DNA of 64,000 nt from Janthinobacterium sp. Marseille (GCF_000013625.1 NC_009659.1:3162001-3226000), one strand, 5' to 3'; shown: positions 18,192 through 27,725, counted from the stretch's first letter. Translations and numbers: made by a program. The notes: generated from the letters alone by a model not told the origin.

Positions 18192-19871
18192 GTGTTGAAA
18201 ACCATAGCCAGTGCATTACTGTTGATCGCAGTCAGTTCATCCGCCTACACCGCCGAAAATATCAGCGTCACTCGGGACGGTGTGATCTATTCAGTTTCGC
18301 AACACGAAACCTTGTCCAGCATTTCGCAAAAATTCACCGGTCATATCAAGAACTGGCGCACGATAGGGCAAACAAACCAGATCGATAACGACAGGACCAT
18401 TCCTATCGGCCGCAAAGTCCTGATTCCTACACGGCTGCTGACCCCGGTCTCCGCCTTTGCCCGGATCAAGAGCTTCTTTGGCGACGTCATCATCCGCGGA
18501 CGGGACGGCAACAGCATAGAAGCCAAGATAGATGCAATGCTCAAGGAAGGCGATACGCTGACCACGATGACTAATAGCTTTATCTCACTGATGCTGGAGG
18601 ATGGCACGCAGTTCACATTACCACCGAACAGCGTCGTCAGCCTGCGCCTGTTGCGTGCAACGCCATATGTGGAAACACCGCGCACCCAGTTGTATCTGCA
18701 AAAAGGCCGGGTTGAATCGCAGGTCACGCCTTTCAACAAACCTGAAAGCAAGTATGAAGTTATCAGCCCGCTCGCCGTCTCCGGTGTGCGCGGTACCAAC
18801 TTCCGTGTGAATCTGGACGAGCAGCGGGTCTTGAATGAAGTCATAGAAGGCAAGGTCGCAGTTGCACAAAATACGGCCGCCAATAAACCCAGCAAGCAAT
18901 TGGTCGCGGCCGGTTATGGCACGGTGGTAGAGAATGGGCGCGTCAGTAAACCGGTTGCACTATTGTCTGCACCTACCTTACTTGATGGCTACCAGCAGCA
19001 AATACGTTTACCTATCCAGTTCGCGCTGTCGCACCCGGGTGCTGCCGCCTTCCGCGTCATCGTTTCAAGCGATGTCGACGGACGCAATAATATTGCCGAA
19101 ACCAGTGTGCGCAGCAACAAGGGACAAGGCGTTGCGAAACTGGAGAACCTGGAAGACGGCGCTTATTTCGTTCGCACCAGCGCGCTGGATAAACTTGGCC
19201 TGGAAGGTGTATCCACCATACAAGCCTTCCGCGTTGATGCGCGCCCATTCCCGCCTTTCCTGCTGCAGCCGGGTGCCAAGTTCCAGGGCGCGGTACAAGA
19301 TGGTCGCATCCCTGTCACTATGAAATGGGCGCTCACCGAAGGCATCAGTAATTACCATTTGCAAGTAGCAAGCGACGCCGCATTCAAAACCCCGGTCCTG
19401 GATCAAAAGACAGAAGCCGGTGCCGATCAGCTGGTGGCCTTGCTGCCGGTCGGTCATTACTACTGGCGCGTCGCTTCGATTATCCAGTCAGGCGGTACAA
19501 GCAAACAAGGACCGTTCGGTGATGCCAAGCCATTGGCAGTATTGGCAGGACTGGACGCACCCACCGCCAATATAGGCCAGAAAGAAATCCATTTTTCGTG
19601 GAGTGCGGCACCCGGTCAGCGCTTTACCTTTCAGGTCGCAGCCACGCCGGAATTTACGACGCTCATCCATAATATAGAGACGAGCACAGCCGAAGTCGCC
19701 ATTCCACGTCCGGAAGCCGGTACTTATTATGCGCGCGTACGCAGCACCGACGATGATGGATTCATAGGTGCTTTCTCGCCGCCACAACAATTCTCCGTCC
19801 CTCTGCAATGGAGAACTGAATACGATGCCCCGCTCGAATCACAGGGGCAACCCTTGGGTACCAGCTTTTAA
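18192..19871 (+). CDS. LysM- and FecR-domain periplasmic protein (559 aa)
   Basis: Starts with GTG at 18192; a signal peptide spans about residues 1-20. A LysM peptidoglycan-binding domain lies at about 25-82 (IYSVSQHETLSSISQKF ... IPIGRKVLIP). A FecR domain follows at about 90-235, including DGTQFTLPPNSVVSLRLL and SPLAVSGVRGTNFRV. The C-terminal half holds repeated fibronectin-like segments, each with a YYWRV/YYARV or YFVRTSALD strand. The combination places it in the periplasm on the cell wall. It is the first gene of an operon with a CHASE2 sensor kinase (13 bp downstream) and a response regulator, so it may present an envelope signal to the kinase. That role is inferred from context; FecR domains elsewhere act as anti-sigma or envelope sensors. 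Confidence 0.85.
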   Translation: MLKTIASALLLIAVSSSAYTAENISVTRDGVIYSVSQHETLSSISQKFTGHIKNWRTIGQTNQIDNDRTIPIGRKVLIPTRLLTPVSAFARIKSFFGDVIIRGRDGNSIEAKIDAMLKEGDTLTTMTNSFISLMLEDGTQFTLPPNSVVSLRLLRATPYVETPRTQLYLQKGRVESQVTPFNKPESKYEVISPLAVSGVRGTNFRVNLDEQRVLNEVIEGKVAVAQNTAANKPSKQLVAAGYGTVVENGRVSKPVALLSAPTLLDGYQQQIRLPIQFALSHPGAAAFRVIVSSDVDGRNNIAETSVRSNKGQGVAKLENLEDGAYFVRTSALDKLGLEGVSTIQAFRVDARPFPPFLLQPGAKFQGAVQDGRIPVTMKWALTEGISNYHLQVASDAAFKTPVLDQKTEAGADQLVALLPVGHYYWRVASIIQSGGTSKQGPFGDAKPLAVLAGLDAPTANIGQKEIHFSWSAAPGQRFTFQVAATPEFTTLIHNIETSTAEVAIPRPEAGTYYARVRSTDDDGFIGAFSPPQQFSVPLQWRTEYDAPLESQGQPLGTSF

Positions 19872-19884
19872 ATCGTAACGCTGA

Positions 19885-22257
19885 TTGCTTACCCGATACA
19901 TGACGCCCAATTTACGAAACGTGCCATCTCCGTTACGGAAAGAATGGCGCATTTTCTTATTGCTCATGCTATTGCTGGCAGTCGTACTGGGATACGAAAA
20001 TGGCCTGGGCCAGGCTGACCGCTTCATTTACGACAACCTGGTCAAAGCCACCCAACGCCAGGCACCATCCGATGTCGTGATCATTGCAATCGATGAATTC
20101 AGTATCGCCTCACTTGGCCGCTGGCCATGGCAACGTCGCACCCATGCGCAATTACTCGACATCCTGACCGCAGCCAAAGCCAAGGCAGTCGGCATGGACA
20201 TCATCTTCGCCGAACCACAGTACGTATCCGATGACGATGCGCTGCTGGCGACGGCACTGGCCAATAACAAGCGCACCGTTTTACCGGTATTGATCGAACG
20301 CACGCCAGGCGGCCTGCAGCCTACGCTACCGCTGCCGGCGTTTCGCGAAGCAGCGAATGGCCTCGGCCATATCCACTTTACCTTTGAAGCAGACGGCGTC
20401 GTCCGCGGTATCTACCTGCAGGAAAACTTGCATGGCGTCTCCTGGCCTCAGTTCGCACTGGCGGTCTTCAATGCTGCGAAAAGCAATGAGGCACAAAGTA
20501 TTAACGTCAACAGCAAGTTCGCGAACGATGGCGTCAATACCGGCCTCACTGATATTTTGCAAGGCGACCATCTGGCACGCATCCCGTACACCGGCGGCCC
20601 TGGTCACTTCAAGACAATCTCTTATATAGATGTCCTGTCCGGCAAGATTCCAGCCAGCTTCTTCACGGATAAATACGTATTGGTAGGCGCAACCGCATCC
20701 GGTATCGCGTCAACGTTTGCCACGCCGGTAACAACTGATCACGAAGCAATGTCCGGCGTCGAGATCAATGCGAATATCCTGAGTGGGCTGCTGGAAGATC
20801 GCAATATCAGTACTGCTGCAAGATGGCAAACCATTTTGTTCACACTGCTGACAACTTCACTGGCACTGCTGGCCTGCCGCTATTTCTCGCCTTTCGGTGC
20901 ACTCGGACTGACGCTCTTCCTGGCCAGCCTCATCAGTGCGCTGACTTACGGCGCCTTCCTCGAGGAATTGTGGATACCACCGAGTGCAGCCGTGCTGATG
21001 GTCGTCATCGTCTATCCTTTGTGGAGCTGGCGCCGCCTGGAAGCCGCACTAGCCTACCTGAGTGAGGAATTTGCGCGCCTGAACCACACGACTCCAATGG
21101 TCTTGCGCCATGCCAATGAAGCAGCACGTTTCAAGAATTCGGATTACCTGGATCGCCAGATTGCCGCCATCCGCATCGCTGCCAATCGCTCCCGCGATAT
21201 GCATCAATTTGTCATCGACAACCTGAATAGCATGCCGGATGCGACCCTGGTCCTGTCACAGACCGGTGAACTGTTGATGTATAACCGCATAGCACGGGAA
21301 TACTTCGCCACTCTCGGTCTGGACAAGGCGGAAACGCCGACGCTGGAAGCCATTTTTTCCAAATTCGATATGCCACCGGACGTCGGTACTACACGCAGCG
21401 ATTGGCGCGATGCCTTGCTGCATTCGACCCCGGGAAATACCGCGGTTGAAATTGAAACACGCGATATCAACAAGCGTGAATTCCTCATCAAATCTGCACC
21501 GTCGCGCATGACGGACGGCTCCATGCTGGGCTGGATCGTCTCGCTCATCGATGTGACCAGCTTGCGCGCTGCCGAACGCCGCCGCGAAGAAAGCCTGAAC
21601 TTTATCTCGCACGATATGCGTGTACCGCAGTCGTCCATCCTGGCCCTGATCCAGTTGCAAAGGAATCCGAGCACCGCATTTGCGATTCCGGAATTCCTCA
21701 ATCGTATTGAAAAATCCGTAGAGACCACACTGAACCTGGCTGATGACTTCGTACACCTGGCCAAGGCCGAGTCGCAGTCCTACCAATTGCAAGACACCGA
21801 TTTCTCTTCACTGCTGGCAGAAGCTGCCGACGATATGTGGGCTTTCGCGCACAGCAAGTCCATCAGTATCGTGCTGGACGCCGATGAAGTCGGAAACTGC
21901 TGGCTGAATGTCGATCGCTCCCTGCTCATCCGGGCGCTCGGCAATCTCTTGTCCAATGCAATCAAATTCAGTCCCAAGGGTTCTGAAATTGTTTGCAGCG
22001 CCAGGCCTGTGCATTCCAGTAGCGGAAGCAGCATCGTTTGCCATATCAGCGATCACGGCAAAGGCATTTCGGAGAGAGACCTGCCGCAAATATTCTCGCC
22101 CTTCCTGCGCGCGGATGAACAGGATCGCGATGGCGTAGGCTTGGGGCTGGCATTTGTAAAGATGGTGGTCGAACGTCACAACGGAACCATAGAAGTAAGC
22201 AGCACGGTCGGCAAAGGGAGCACTTTCACCATTACCCTGCCTTGTGTGATCGGTTAA
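19885..22257 (+). CDS. CHASE2-domain sensor histidine kinase
   Basis: About 790 residues from a TTG at 19885, or 785 from the ATG at 19900; no clear ribosome site decides between them. TM1 at about residues 22-38 is followed by a large extracytoplasmic CHASE2 domain (about 40-310; DVVIIAIDEFSIASLGRWPW, GMDIIFAEP). A cluster of TM helices at about 315-385 and a PAS-like domain at about 440-550 come next. The kinase core has H-box FISHDMRVPQSS near 571, N-box NLLSNAIKFSPKGSE near 690, and G boxes DHGKGI and GVGLGLAFVK. CHASE2 is often fused to adenylate cyclases or kinases next to FecR proteins. Its likely partner is the regulator 33 bp downstream. The ligand is unknown, but the LysM-FecR protein is an attractive signal source. 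Confidence 0.9.
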   Translation: MLTRYMTPNLRNVPSPLRKEWRIFLLLMLLLAVVLGYENGLGQADRFIYDNLVKATQRQAPSDVVIIAIDEFSIASLGRWPWQRRTHAQLLDILTAAKAKAVGMDIIFAEPQYVSDDDALLATALANNKRTVLPVLIERTPGGLQPTLPLPAFREAANGLGHIHFTFEADGVVRGIYLQENLHGVSWPQFALAVFNAAKSNEAQSINVNSKFANDGVNTGLTDILQGDHLARIPYTGGPGHFKTISYIDVLSGKIPASFFTDKYVLVGATASGIASTFATPVTTDHEAMSGVEINANILSGLLEDRNISTAARWQTILFTLLTTSLALLACRYFSPFGALGLTLFLASLISALTYGAFLEELWIPPSAAVLMVVIVYPLWSWRRLEAALAYLSEEFARLNHTTPMVLRHANEAARFKNSDYLDRQIAAIRIAANRSRDMHQFVIDNLNSMPDATLVLSQTGELLMYNRIAREYFATLGLDKAETPTLEAIFSKFDMPPDVGTTRSDWRDALLHSTPGNTAVEIETRDINKREFLIKSAPSRMTDGSMLGWIVSLIDVTSLRAAERRREESLNFISHDMRVPQSSILALIQLQRNPSTAFAIPEFLNRIEKSVETTLNLADDFVHLAKAESQSYQLQDTDFSSLLAEAADDMWAFAHSKSISIVLDADEVGNCWLNVDRSLLIRALGNLLSNAIKFSPKGSEIVCSARPVHSSSGSSIVCHISDHGKGISERDLPQIFSPFLRADEQDRDGVGLGLAFVKMVVERHNGTIEVSSTVGKGSTFTITLPCVIG

Positions 22258-22290
22258 TTTAATTAAAAAAATGGAGTTAGAGAGTAAGCC

Positions 22291-22998
22291 ATGAGAATAG
22301 CGTCACTGGAAGATGATCCGATCGAATCGCAACTTATCCATCAGGTCATTACCGCTGCCGGCCACGAATGCACTTCCTTCGCGGACGGAAAATCGCTGAT
22401 CACTGCACTGCAGACCCAGCGTTTCGATATCCTGGTACTGGATTGGCATGTACCCGACATGACAGGGAAAGACGTCATCGAATGGGTGCGCGGCAGCATC
22501 GGCGAGAACATCATCGTGATGTTCCTTACCAACCGCGTACTGGAGGAAAACATTGTTGCCGGACTGATGGCCGGTGCCGATGACTATATGACGAAGCCGA
22601 TACGCGAGGCGGAGTTGTCAGCCCGTATCCACGCCCTGTCCAAGCGCATACGCCATGTATCGGAAAACGATGCCGCGGTAGCCGTACCACAAGCTACGGC
22701 CGTAGAAGTCGGGATTTTTCATTTCGACCTCTTGCGCAAGATTGCCACCATACGCGGCGAACCGGTCGATTTGAAACCGAAGGAATTCGATATTGCCGCG
22801 CTCTTTTTCCAGAACATCGGACAATTGATTTCGCGCGAGCGCATCATGGAAGAAGTGTGGGGACGCGAACTGATGATGACTTCGCGCACACTGGATACGC
22901 ATATGTCGCAAGTCCGGACCAAGCTACAACTGAAACTGGACAACAATGTACGCCTGACGACGGTGTACACGATAGGTTATCGCCTGGATACTTTCTAG
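22291..22998 (+). CDS. OmpR/PhoB-family response regulator (235 aa)
   Basis: Receiver domain at residues 1-120 with acidic pair E7-D8-D9, phospho-acceptor D51 (VLDWHVPD) and conserved K in MTKPI near 101. A C-terminal winged-helix DNA-binding domain lies at about 140-233 (ERIMEEVWGRELMMTSRTLDTHMSQVRTKL begins this recognition region; TVYTIGYRLDTF ends it). A good ribosome site (ATGGAGTTAGAG) precedes the ATG. It is the third gene of the FecR-CHASE2 operon and very likely the kinase's cognate regulator. It is the best in-window candidate for the protein that binds the shared 18-bp box, which would make the operon autoregulated and also control the giant surface operon. Confidence 0.93.
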   Translation: MRIASLEDDPIESQLIHQVITAAGHECTSFADGKSLITALQTQRFDILVLDWHVPDMTGKDVIEWVRGSIGENIIVMFLTNRVLEENIVAGLMAGADDYMTKPIREAELSARIHALSKRIRHVSENDAAVAVPQATAVEVGIFHFDLLRKIATIRGEPVDLKPKEFDIAALFFQNIGQLISRERIMEEVWGRELMMTSRTLDTHMSQVRTKLQLKLDNNVRLTTVYTIGYRLDTF

Positions 22999-23006
22999 GC
23001 GATGCT

Positions 23007-23798
23007 TCAAACTATGCTGGATAGCCGTGCCAGTTTCAGCTGAGCGGCTGCCAGCATGTCCGGATACTCCTGCGAACGGAAGAAGTTGTATTCCACCACC
23101 CGTTGCCGCGCAATCACATCATCCGGATACACCTCGGTCGCCGGATGGCACATGATCAGCATGCCCGGCTGCACCGCTGCCAACCACTCCTTGAAGCACG
23201 CCGCATAATCTTCGCGATCAAAACCGTAGACACCGGCAAACCCGTGGTTGCTTTTGATACCCGATATTTTCAAACCGGCCGCCAGTTCCTGACCGCCCAG
23301 GTATTTCAGGATTTGCGGTTTGCCGCGCCAGGCCGGATTGGCCGGCACTGTATTGCGTACCCAAATCGGGCGGCCCGGATAGCGACGCTTGATCACTTGC
23401 AGCACGATTTGCCGCACGCCGGGTAATTGATGCACATGCTGGTGCCCGTCGATGAAATCCGGCGGCTGCCCGTAGCCGGCTTCAAATGCATCGAGTTGCC
23501 GTTCCAATTCCCGTTGCAGGCGATCTGCATTCATCCCCTTGAGCAAACTGCGCAATATCACCGCATGCAGGCCCGGCATTTTTTCGCGGCCAAAACCTTC
23601 GGTCAGGTTGAAATGCAAGCCGATATCCGCCTGCCCCTTGTGTTCGCGCAACGCTGCCGCCGCATTGCTTTTCCATGCCGGCGCGGTACTAAAACAACTG
23701 ACGGCACTGAGGCGGCCAAACGCCAGCAAGTCCAGGATACCGGCATCGATGCCGGGATTCTGTGCGTAATCGTCAGAGCAAACTGCAATCGGTGTCAT
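23007..23798 (-). CDS. ChbG/HpnK-family polysaccharide deacetylase-like protein (263 aa)
   Basis: YdjC/ChbG/HpnK-fold hydrolase. The N terminus ICSDDYAQNPGIDAGILDL carries the metal-binding Asp pair, FIDGHQHVHQLPGV near residues 111-124 supplies the His ligands, and IGLHFNLTEGF near 76 is typical. Family members deacetylate chitooligosaccharides (ChbG) or act in hopanoid biosynthesis (HpnK). Here it follows GtrA and GT2 genes on the same strand, with 15 bp between it and GtrA, so a role in deacetylating a lipid-linked sugar is plausible, in the manner of ArnD. It is convergent with the response regulator gene, ending 9 bp from it. Confidence 0.85.
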   Translation of the reverse strand: MTPIAVCSDDYAQNPGIDAGILDLLAFGRLSAVSCFSTAPAWKSNAAAALREHKGQADIGLHFNLTEGFGREKMPGLHAVILRSLLKGMNADRLQRELERQLDAFEAGYGQPPDFIDGHQHVHQLPGVRQIVLQVIKRRYPGRPIWVRNTVPANPAWRGKPQILKYLGGQELAAGLKISGIKSNHGFAGVYGFDREDYAACFKEWLAAVQPGMLIMCHPATEVYPDDVIARQRVVEYNFFRSQEYPDMLAAAQLKLARLSSIV

Positions 23799-23813
23799 CG
23801 TATTTCCCGTTTC

Positions 23814-24224
23814 CTATGAGTGTGCAGCGTGGCGAAAAGCCCACAGGCGGCTCAGGATATAAGTCATGACCGCCACTGTGAATACCACGATCGCCAGCGC
23901 CACGTAGTAGGGTAAGCCGGCATACCGCAACAACAGATAAAACAGTAACTCATTCATGCAAAAGCCCAGTACCGCCACCGCCAGGAAACGCAGGAAAGAC
24001 TGTTGCGTACCCTTCGCATGGCTGGCCACTGCATCAGAAAAAGTCCAGTGCCGATGGCCGAAATAACTGACCCAAAAGGCGACGATAAAACCACCGACAT
24101 TCGCCTGCAAAGGCGCAATGTGCAGCAATTCCACCAGGGCGATCACCACCCAGTAATGCACTGCGGCCGCGGTCAAACCGACGATGCCGAAACGCATTAC
24201 GCGGAACAATTCCATCAGGCGCAT
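23814..24224 (-). CDS. GtrA-family membrane protein (putative lipid-linked sugar flippase)
   Basis: 136 residues with four predicted TM helices (about 13-33, 40-60, 78-98, 105-125) and the GtrA hallmarks FGIVGLTAAAVHY and VGGFIVAFWVSYFGHRHWTF. GtrA proteins are thought to flip undecaprenyl-phosphate-linked glucose across the inner membrane for surface glycan modification. The gene overlaps the preceding GT2 gene by 10 bp, the classical gtrA/gtrB arrangement. Confidence 0.92.
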   Translation of the reverse strand: MRLMELFRVMRFGIVGLTAAAVHYWVVIALVELLHIAPLQANVGGFIVAFWVSYFGHRHWTFSDAVASHAKGTQQSFLRFLAVAVLGFCMNELLFYLLLRYAGLPYYVALAIVVFTVAVMTYILSRLWAFRHAAHS

Positions 24225-25231
24225 GGCGGCTGGTCTTTGTCCACGGATGTCGACGAACTATTCAAAGGTCCATTGTTAATATCGTGTGCGACCACATACA
24301 AGGGACGTTTCTTGACCTCGTCATACACGCGGCCCAGGTATTCACCGAGGACGCCGATGGAAATCAGCTGGATACCGGAAAAAAACATCAGGCCCGCGGC
24401 CAGTGTTGACCAACCCGGCACATCATTGCCGAACAGCAGCGATTCGCCGGCAATCCAGAATGCATACATCAGCGCGACGATGGAAATCACCACGCCGACA
24501 CCGCTCCAGATACGCAAGGGCAACGTGGTAAAGGCCGTCACGCCAGCCAGTGCCAGGCGACTCAGGCTGCGATAGTTGAAACTGGAAACCCCGGTCGCGC
24601 GATCAGCGGGTACGAAGGGCAAGGCAATACTGCTGAACCCGACCCAGGCATACAAACCCTTCATGAAGCGGTTGCGCTCCGGCAGCTGGCGCAAGGCATT
24701 CACGACCTGCTTATCCATCAGGCGGAAATCGCCAGCATTGCGCGGAATGGTAATCGGCGAACCGGACTCCATTAAATGGTAAAACATGCCGGTACCCCAG
24801 CGCTTCAGGCGCGATTCGTTGCTGCGATCACTGATCACGCCGTACACCATATCGATGCCGCTTTGCCACAAACGCGTCATTTCCGGCAACAGTTCCAGCG
24901 GATGTTGGTAATCACTATCCATCAGGATCACGGCGTCACCTTGCGCTGCATCTATCCCCGCCGATAAAGCTGCTTCCTTGCCGAAATTGCGCGAGAAACT
25001 GATATAGCGCAGTCCGCTTTCGGCCAGCAAAGGCGCCATCACCTGGTCGGTATTGTCACTACTGCCATCATTAATCACGATGATTTCATAGCGTACCGCA
25101 AAGCCTGCCAGTGTTTTACGCAGGTCGCGCAGGAAGTCGGCCAGGTGGGCGGCTTCGTTATAAGCCGGGATTACGCAGGAAATCAGGGCATCGGCCGGGC
25201 GATTTTTCGGTAGTGCTGGCACTGTCACCAT
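24215..25231 (-). CDS. GT2 glycosyltransferase, GtrB/ArnC type (338 aa)
   Basis: Polyprenyl-phosphate glycosyltransferase. A GT-A domain occupies residues about 15-235, with CVIPAYNEAAHLADFL at the start, the metal-binding MDSDYQHPLELLPEM near 104, and RNFGKEAALSAGID near 84. Two C-terminal TM helices (about 235-258 and 270-295) anchor it to the inner membrane. It is expected to charge undecaprenyl phosphate with a sugar that GtrA then flips. First gene of a GT2-GtrA-ChbG operon. It is divergent from the GT39 gene, which could use the flipped donor. Confidence 0.9.
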   Translation of the reverse strand: MVTVPALPKNRPADALISCVIPAYNEAAHLADFLRDLRKTLAGFAVRYEIIVINDGSSDNTDQVMAPLLAESGLRYISFSRNFGKEAALSAGIDAAQGDAVILMDSDYQHPLELLPEMTRLWQSGIDMVYGVISDRSNESRLKRWGTGMFYHLMESGSPITIPRNAGDFRLMDKQVVNALRQLPERNRFMKGLYAWVGFSSIALPFVPADRATGVSSFNYRSLSRLALAGVTAFTTLPLRIWSGVGVVISIVALMYAFWIAGESLLFGNDVPGWSTLAAGLMFFSGIQLISIGVLGEYLGRVYDEVKKRPLYVVAHDINNGPLNSSSTSVDKDQPPCA

Positions 25232-25424
25232 GTGAAAAACCTTTCTGGATTCAATTGCAGGGCCACTTCCAATTCTGCGAAAATCAAGGATATATGCATG
25301 GTTGCGGGAAAAAATGTCTGTAGGTCGCTTCTGAGCAACGATTATAATTCACCGCCACTGTATGCGATTGCTAAACTAGAACTGTTTCCGCGCCAGACAT
25401 ACACCTTTTCCTTATTGCTTACCG

Positions 25425-27017
25425 ATGATGCCAACTCAACCAGTTTCCTCGCCCAATAAAAACAGCGGGCTGTTTTCGCTGAATTCGTCCAATCTGGTGC
25501 CACTGGTCATCGTACTTTTATTGCTCCACCTGGTTTTATGGAGCTTTTTCACCGGCATCAGCCACCGCGCCCCCGACTGGGACAATATGGAAGAGCTGGT
25601 CTGGGCGAGCGGACTGGAATGGGGATATTACAAGCACCCACCACTGCCGACCTGGATCCTGTACGGCCTGGTCTCGATTTTCGGCCGTCCGGTATGGCTC
25701 ACCTTCTTCACCGGCCAACTCAGCGTCATACTGACGATGTGGCTGGTATGGAAACTCGGTTGCGAAATGACAACGCAAAGCCGTGCGCTGGTCGCCACTT
25801 TGCTGGTTTCCGTCATCGCCTACTTCACCGTACGCGGCGTCATGAACAATCACAATACGATGCAATTGTGGTCGCTTGCCGGTGCCATCTGGATGTTTTA
25901 CCGTGCTACCCGCTATGACAGCATGCGGGCCTGGGCTGCCCTGGGTTTCTTCTGCGCCTGTGCCTTCCTGACCAAATACAGCGCGCTGATCCAGTTCGCC
26001 GCCTTCTTCCTGTACCTGCTGCTGACCGGCCGCCTGCTGCGCGCAAAAACCTGGCAAGGCATCGTGTTAGCGACTGTCATCCTGCTGGCGCTGGTGTCGC
26101 CACACCTGCTGTGGCTCAAGCAACAGGCAGCAGGCCCGATTGCCTATGCCAGCAGCGAAATGGAACAGCAAGCCACTTACTGGCTTGAAATCCAGGACTT
26201 GTTCAGCTTCCTGCTGACCAATCTGGGACGTATCGCCCCCTTGATCCTCGCCGTCATCATCATCGCAATCTGGGCAGGCCGCCAGTACAAGCTGACGCCC
26301 AAATCCGCCCGCCCGGCAAGGATTGCAAGTGAACTGGCGGCTTCGGACCGCTTCTTCCTGCTGTTCATCGGCCTGGCACCGCTGGTACTGACCCTGCTGA
26401 TCGCCGGTGCCTTCAAGATCCCGCTGGCGGCACACTGGGCCACCACCTTCTTTGTCCTGTTCGGCTTTTTCTCTTTCTGGGTCTTCCGTTCCGGTAACGA
26501 TGCAGCCTTACTGCGCAAGACCATTATTGTCATCGTCATTTTCCAGGTGCTGGGTGCCGCAGGCTATGGCCTGGCACGCGGACCACTGGCGGACAAATCC
26601 GGCCGCGCCAGCCGCGCCACTTTCCCGGGTGCCGAAGTATCGCGCCAGGTACATGCGCAATGGCAAGCCCACATGCAGACACCGCTGACAATGGTCGCGT
26701 CGGATACCTGGCTGGGTGGCAATATCGCGACGCATATCGGACGCCAGGTGCAGGTATTCATCGATGGTGACTTCCACAAGGCACCGTGGATCAATCAAGA
26801 GAAAACCGAGAAATGCGGAATGCTGGTCGCCATCAATCGCAGCGAAACCAATCCGGATGACATTGCGATCGATGTCATTGCACTGATGGCCCAAAGCACC
26901 GAACACGGCACGCTGGAAATCCCTTGGACCAAGAAAGCCGGCGGCCCGATGGTGGTAGTGGAATGGGGCATCATCCCGCCGCAAGCCGGCTGCAAGGATA
27001 TTAAAGACGCGAAGTAA
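25425..27017 (+). CDS. ArnT-like GT39 glycosyltransferase (530 aa)
   Basis: Integral membrane GT-C enzyme with about 11-12 TM helices. Early motif SHRAPDWDNMEELVWASGLEWGYYKHPPLPTW: the Asp-Glu pair and YYKHPPLPTW are the catalytic-loop signature of the PMT/ArnT (GT39) family. A soluble C-terminal domain starts at about residue 390. Family members move a sugar from undecaprenyl phosphate to lipid A or proteins on the periplasmic side. Divergent from the GT2-GtrA-ChbG operon across 193 bp, it likely forms a functional set with it: charge, flip, deacetylate, transfer. The acceptor is unknown. Confidence 0.88.
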   Translation: MMPTQPVSSPNKNSGLFSLNSSNLVPLVIVLLLLHLVLWSFFTGISHRAPDWDNMEELVWASGLEWGYYKHPPLPTWILYGLVSIFGRPVWLTFFTGQLSVILTMWLVWKLGCEMTTQSRALVATLLVSVIAYFTVRGVMNNHNTMQLWSLAGAIWMFYRATRYDSMRAWAALGFFCACAFLTKYSALIQFAAFFLYLLLTGRLLRAKTWQGIVLATVILLALVSPHLLWLKQQAAGPIAYASSEMEQQATYWLEIQDLFSFLLTNLGRIAPLILAVIIIAIWAGRQYKLTPKSARPARIASELAASDRFFLLFIGLAPLVLTLLIAGAFKIPLAAHWATTFFVLFGFFSFWVFRSGNDAALLRKTIIVIVIFQVLGAAGYGLARGPLADKSGRASRATFPGAEVSRQVHAQWQAHMQTPLTMVASDTWLGGNIATHIGRQVQVFIDGDFHKAPWINQEKTEKCGMLVAINRSETNPDDIAIDVIALMAQSTEHGTLEIPWTKKAGGPMVVVEWGIIPPQAGCKDIKDAK

Positions 27018-27036
27018 ATCCGCTTCTGCCACAAAC

Positions 27037-27067
27037 AAAAAGCCGCTTCCTCAGGATAGCGGCTTTT
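27037..27067. terminator. Bidirectional rho-independent terminator
   Basis: Stem AAAAGCCGCT / AGCGGCTTTT with a ten-base loop, flanked by A and T runs. It lies between the convergent GT39 and pdxH genes and can serve both. Confidence 0.9.
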
Positions 27068-27089
27068 TTATTGACGGCGACAAGCTGGT

Positions 27090-27725
27090 TTACGGTTGCA
27101 AACGATGCCGTTGCCACTTCCCTTCTTTATCCAATGAATAGACTATGCGGTCATGCAGGCGCGAAGCACGACCTTGCCAAAACTCGATGTAATCCGGCTT
27201 CAGGCGATATCCGCCCCAATGTTCAGGCCGCGGCGGATGTTCACCATACTGCGCTTCAACCTTTGCATATTGCGCTTCCAGTGCGGTGCGATCCGCCACC
27301 GGATGGCTTTGCGATGAAGCCAGCGCGCTTAAACGGCTCTTGACTGGCCGGCTCTGGAAATACTGCTCACTCTCGGCACTACTGACACGCTCTACCCGGC
27401 CTTCAATCCGCACTTCGCGCTCCAACGGAATCCAGTGAAACAGCAAGGCGGCATGTGGATTCTGCGCGAGTTCCTGCCCTTTGCGGCTTTCATAATTGGT
27501 AAACCAGGTAAAGCCGCGCTGGTCGAAATCCTTAATCAGCAAAATACGCGAGGAAGGACGACCGTTCGCCGCCACCGTGGACACACTCATCGCATTCGGC
27601 TCCGGCACTTCCGCGCGCAATGCTTCACCAAACCATTTGGCAAACTGCGCCACCGGATCGGGATCGGTATCCAGCTCCGACAATTTAGCCTGTGTGTAAT
27701 CGGTACGGATATCTGCAATCGACAT
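27090..27725 (-). CDS. pdxH: Pyridoxamine 5'-phosphate oxidase
   Basis: FMN-dependent oxidase that makes pyridoxal 5'-phosphate from PNP/PMP. The ATG at 27725 gives 211 residues, the usual length, and has a strong ribosome site (AGGAGA) seven bases or so upstream; the longer open frame upstream is not needed. Family features are PNAMSVSTVAANGRPSSRI (FMN and substrate binding), GFTWFTNYESRKG, ALLFHWIPLEREVRIEGRVE, and the C-terminal signature FWQGRASRLHDRI with RHRLQP at the end. Stands alone, ending at the shared terminator with the GT39 gene. Confidence 0.96.
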   Translation of the reverse strand: MSIADIRTDYTQAKLSELDTDPDPVAQFAKWFGEALRAEVPEPNAMSVSTVAANGRPSSRILLIKDFDQRGFTWFTNYESRKGQELAQNPHAALLFHWIPLEREVRIEGRVERVSSAESEQYFQSRPVKSRLSALASSQSHPVADRTALEAQYAKVEAQYGEHPPRPEHWGGYRLKPDYIEFWQGRASRLHDRIVYSLDKEGKWQRHRLQP

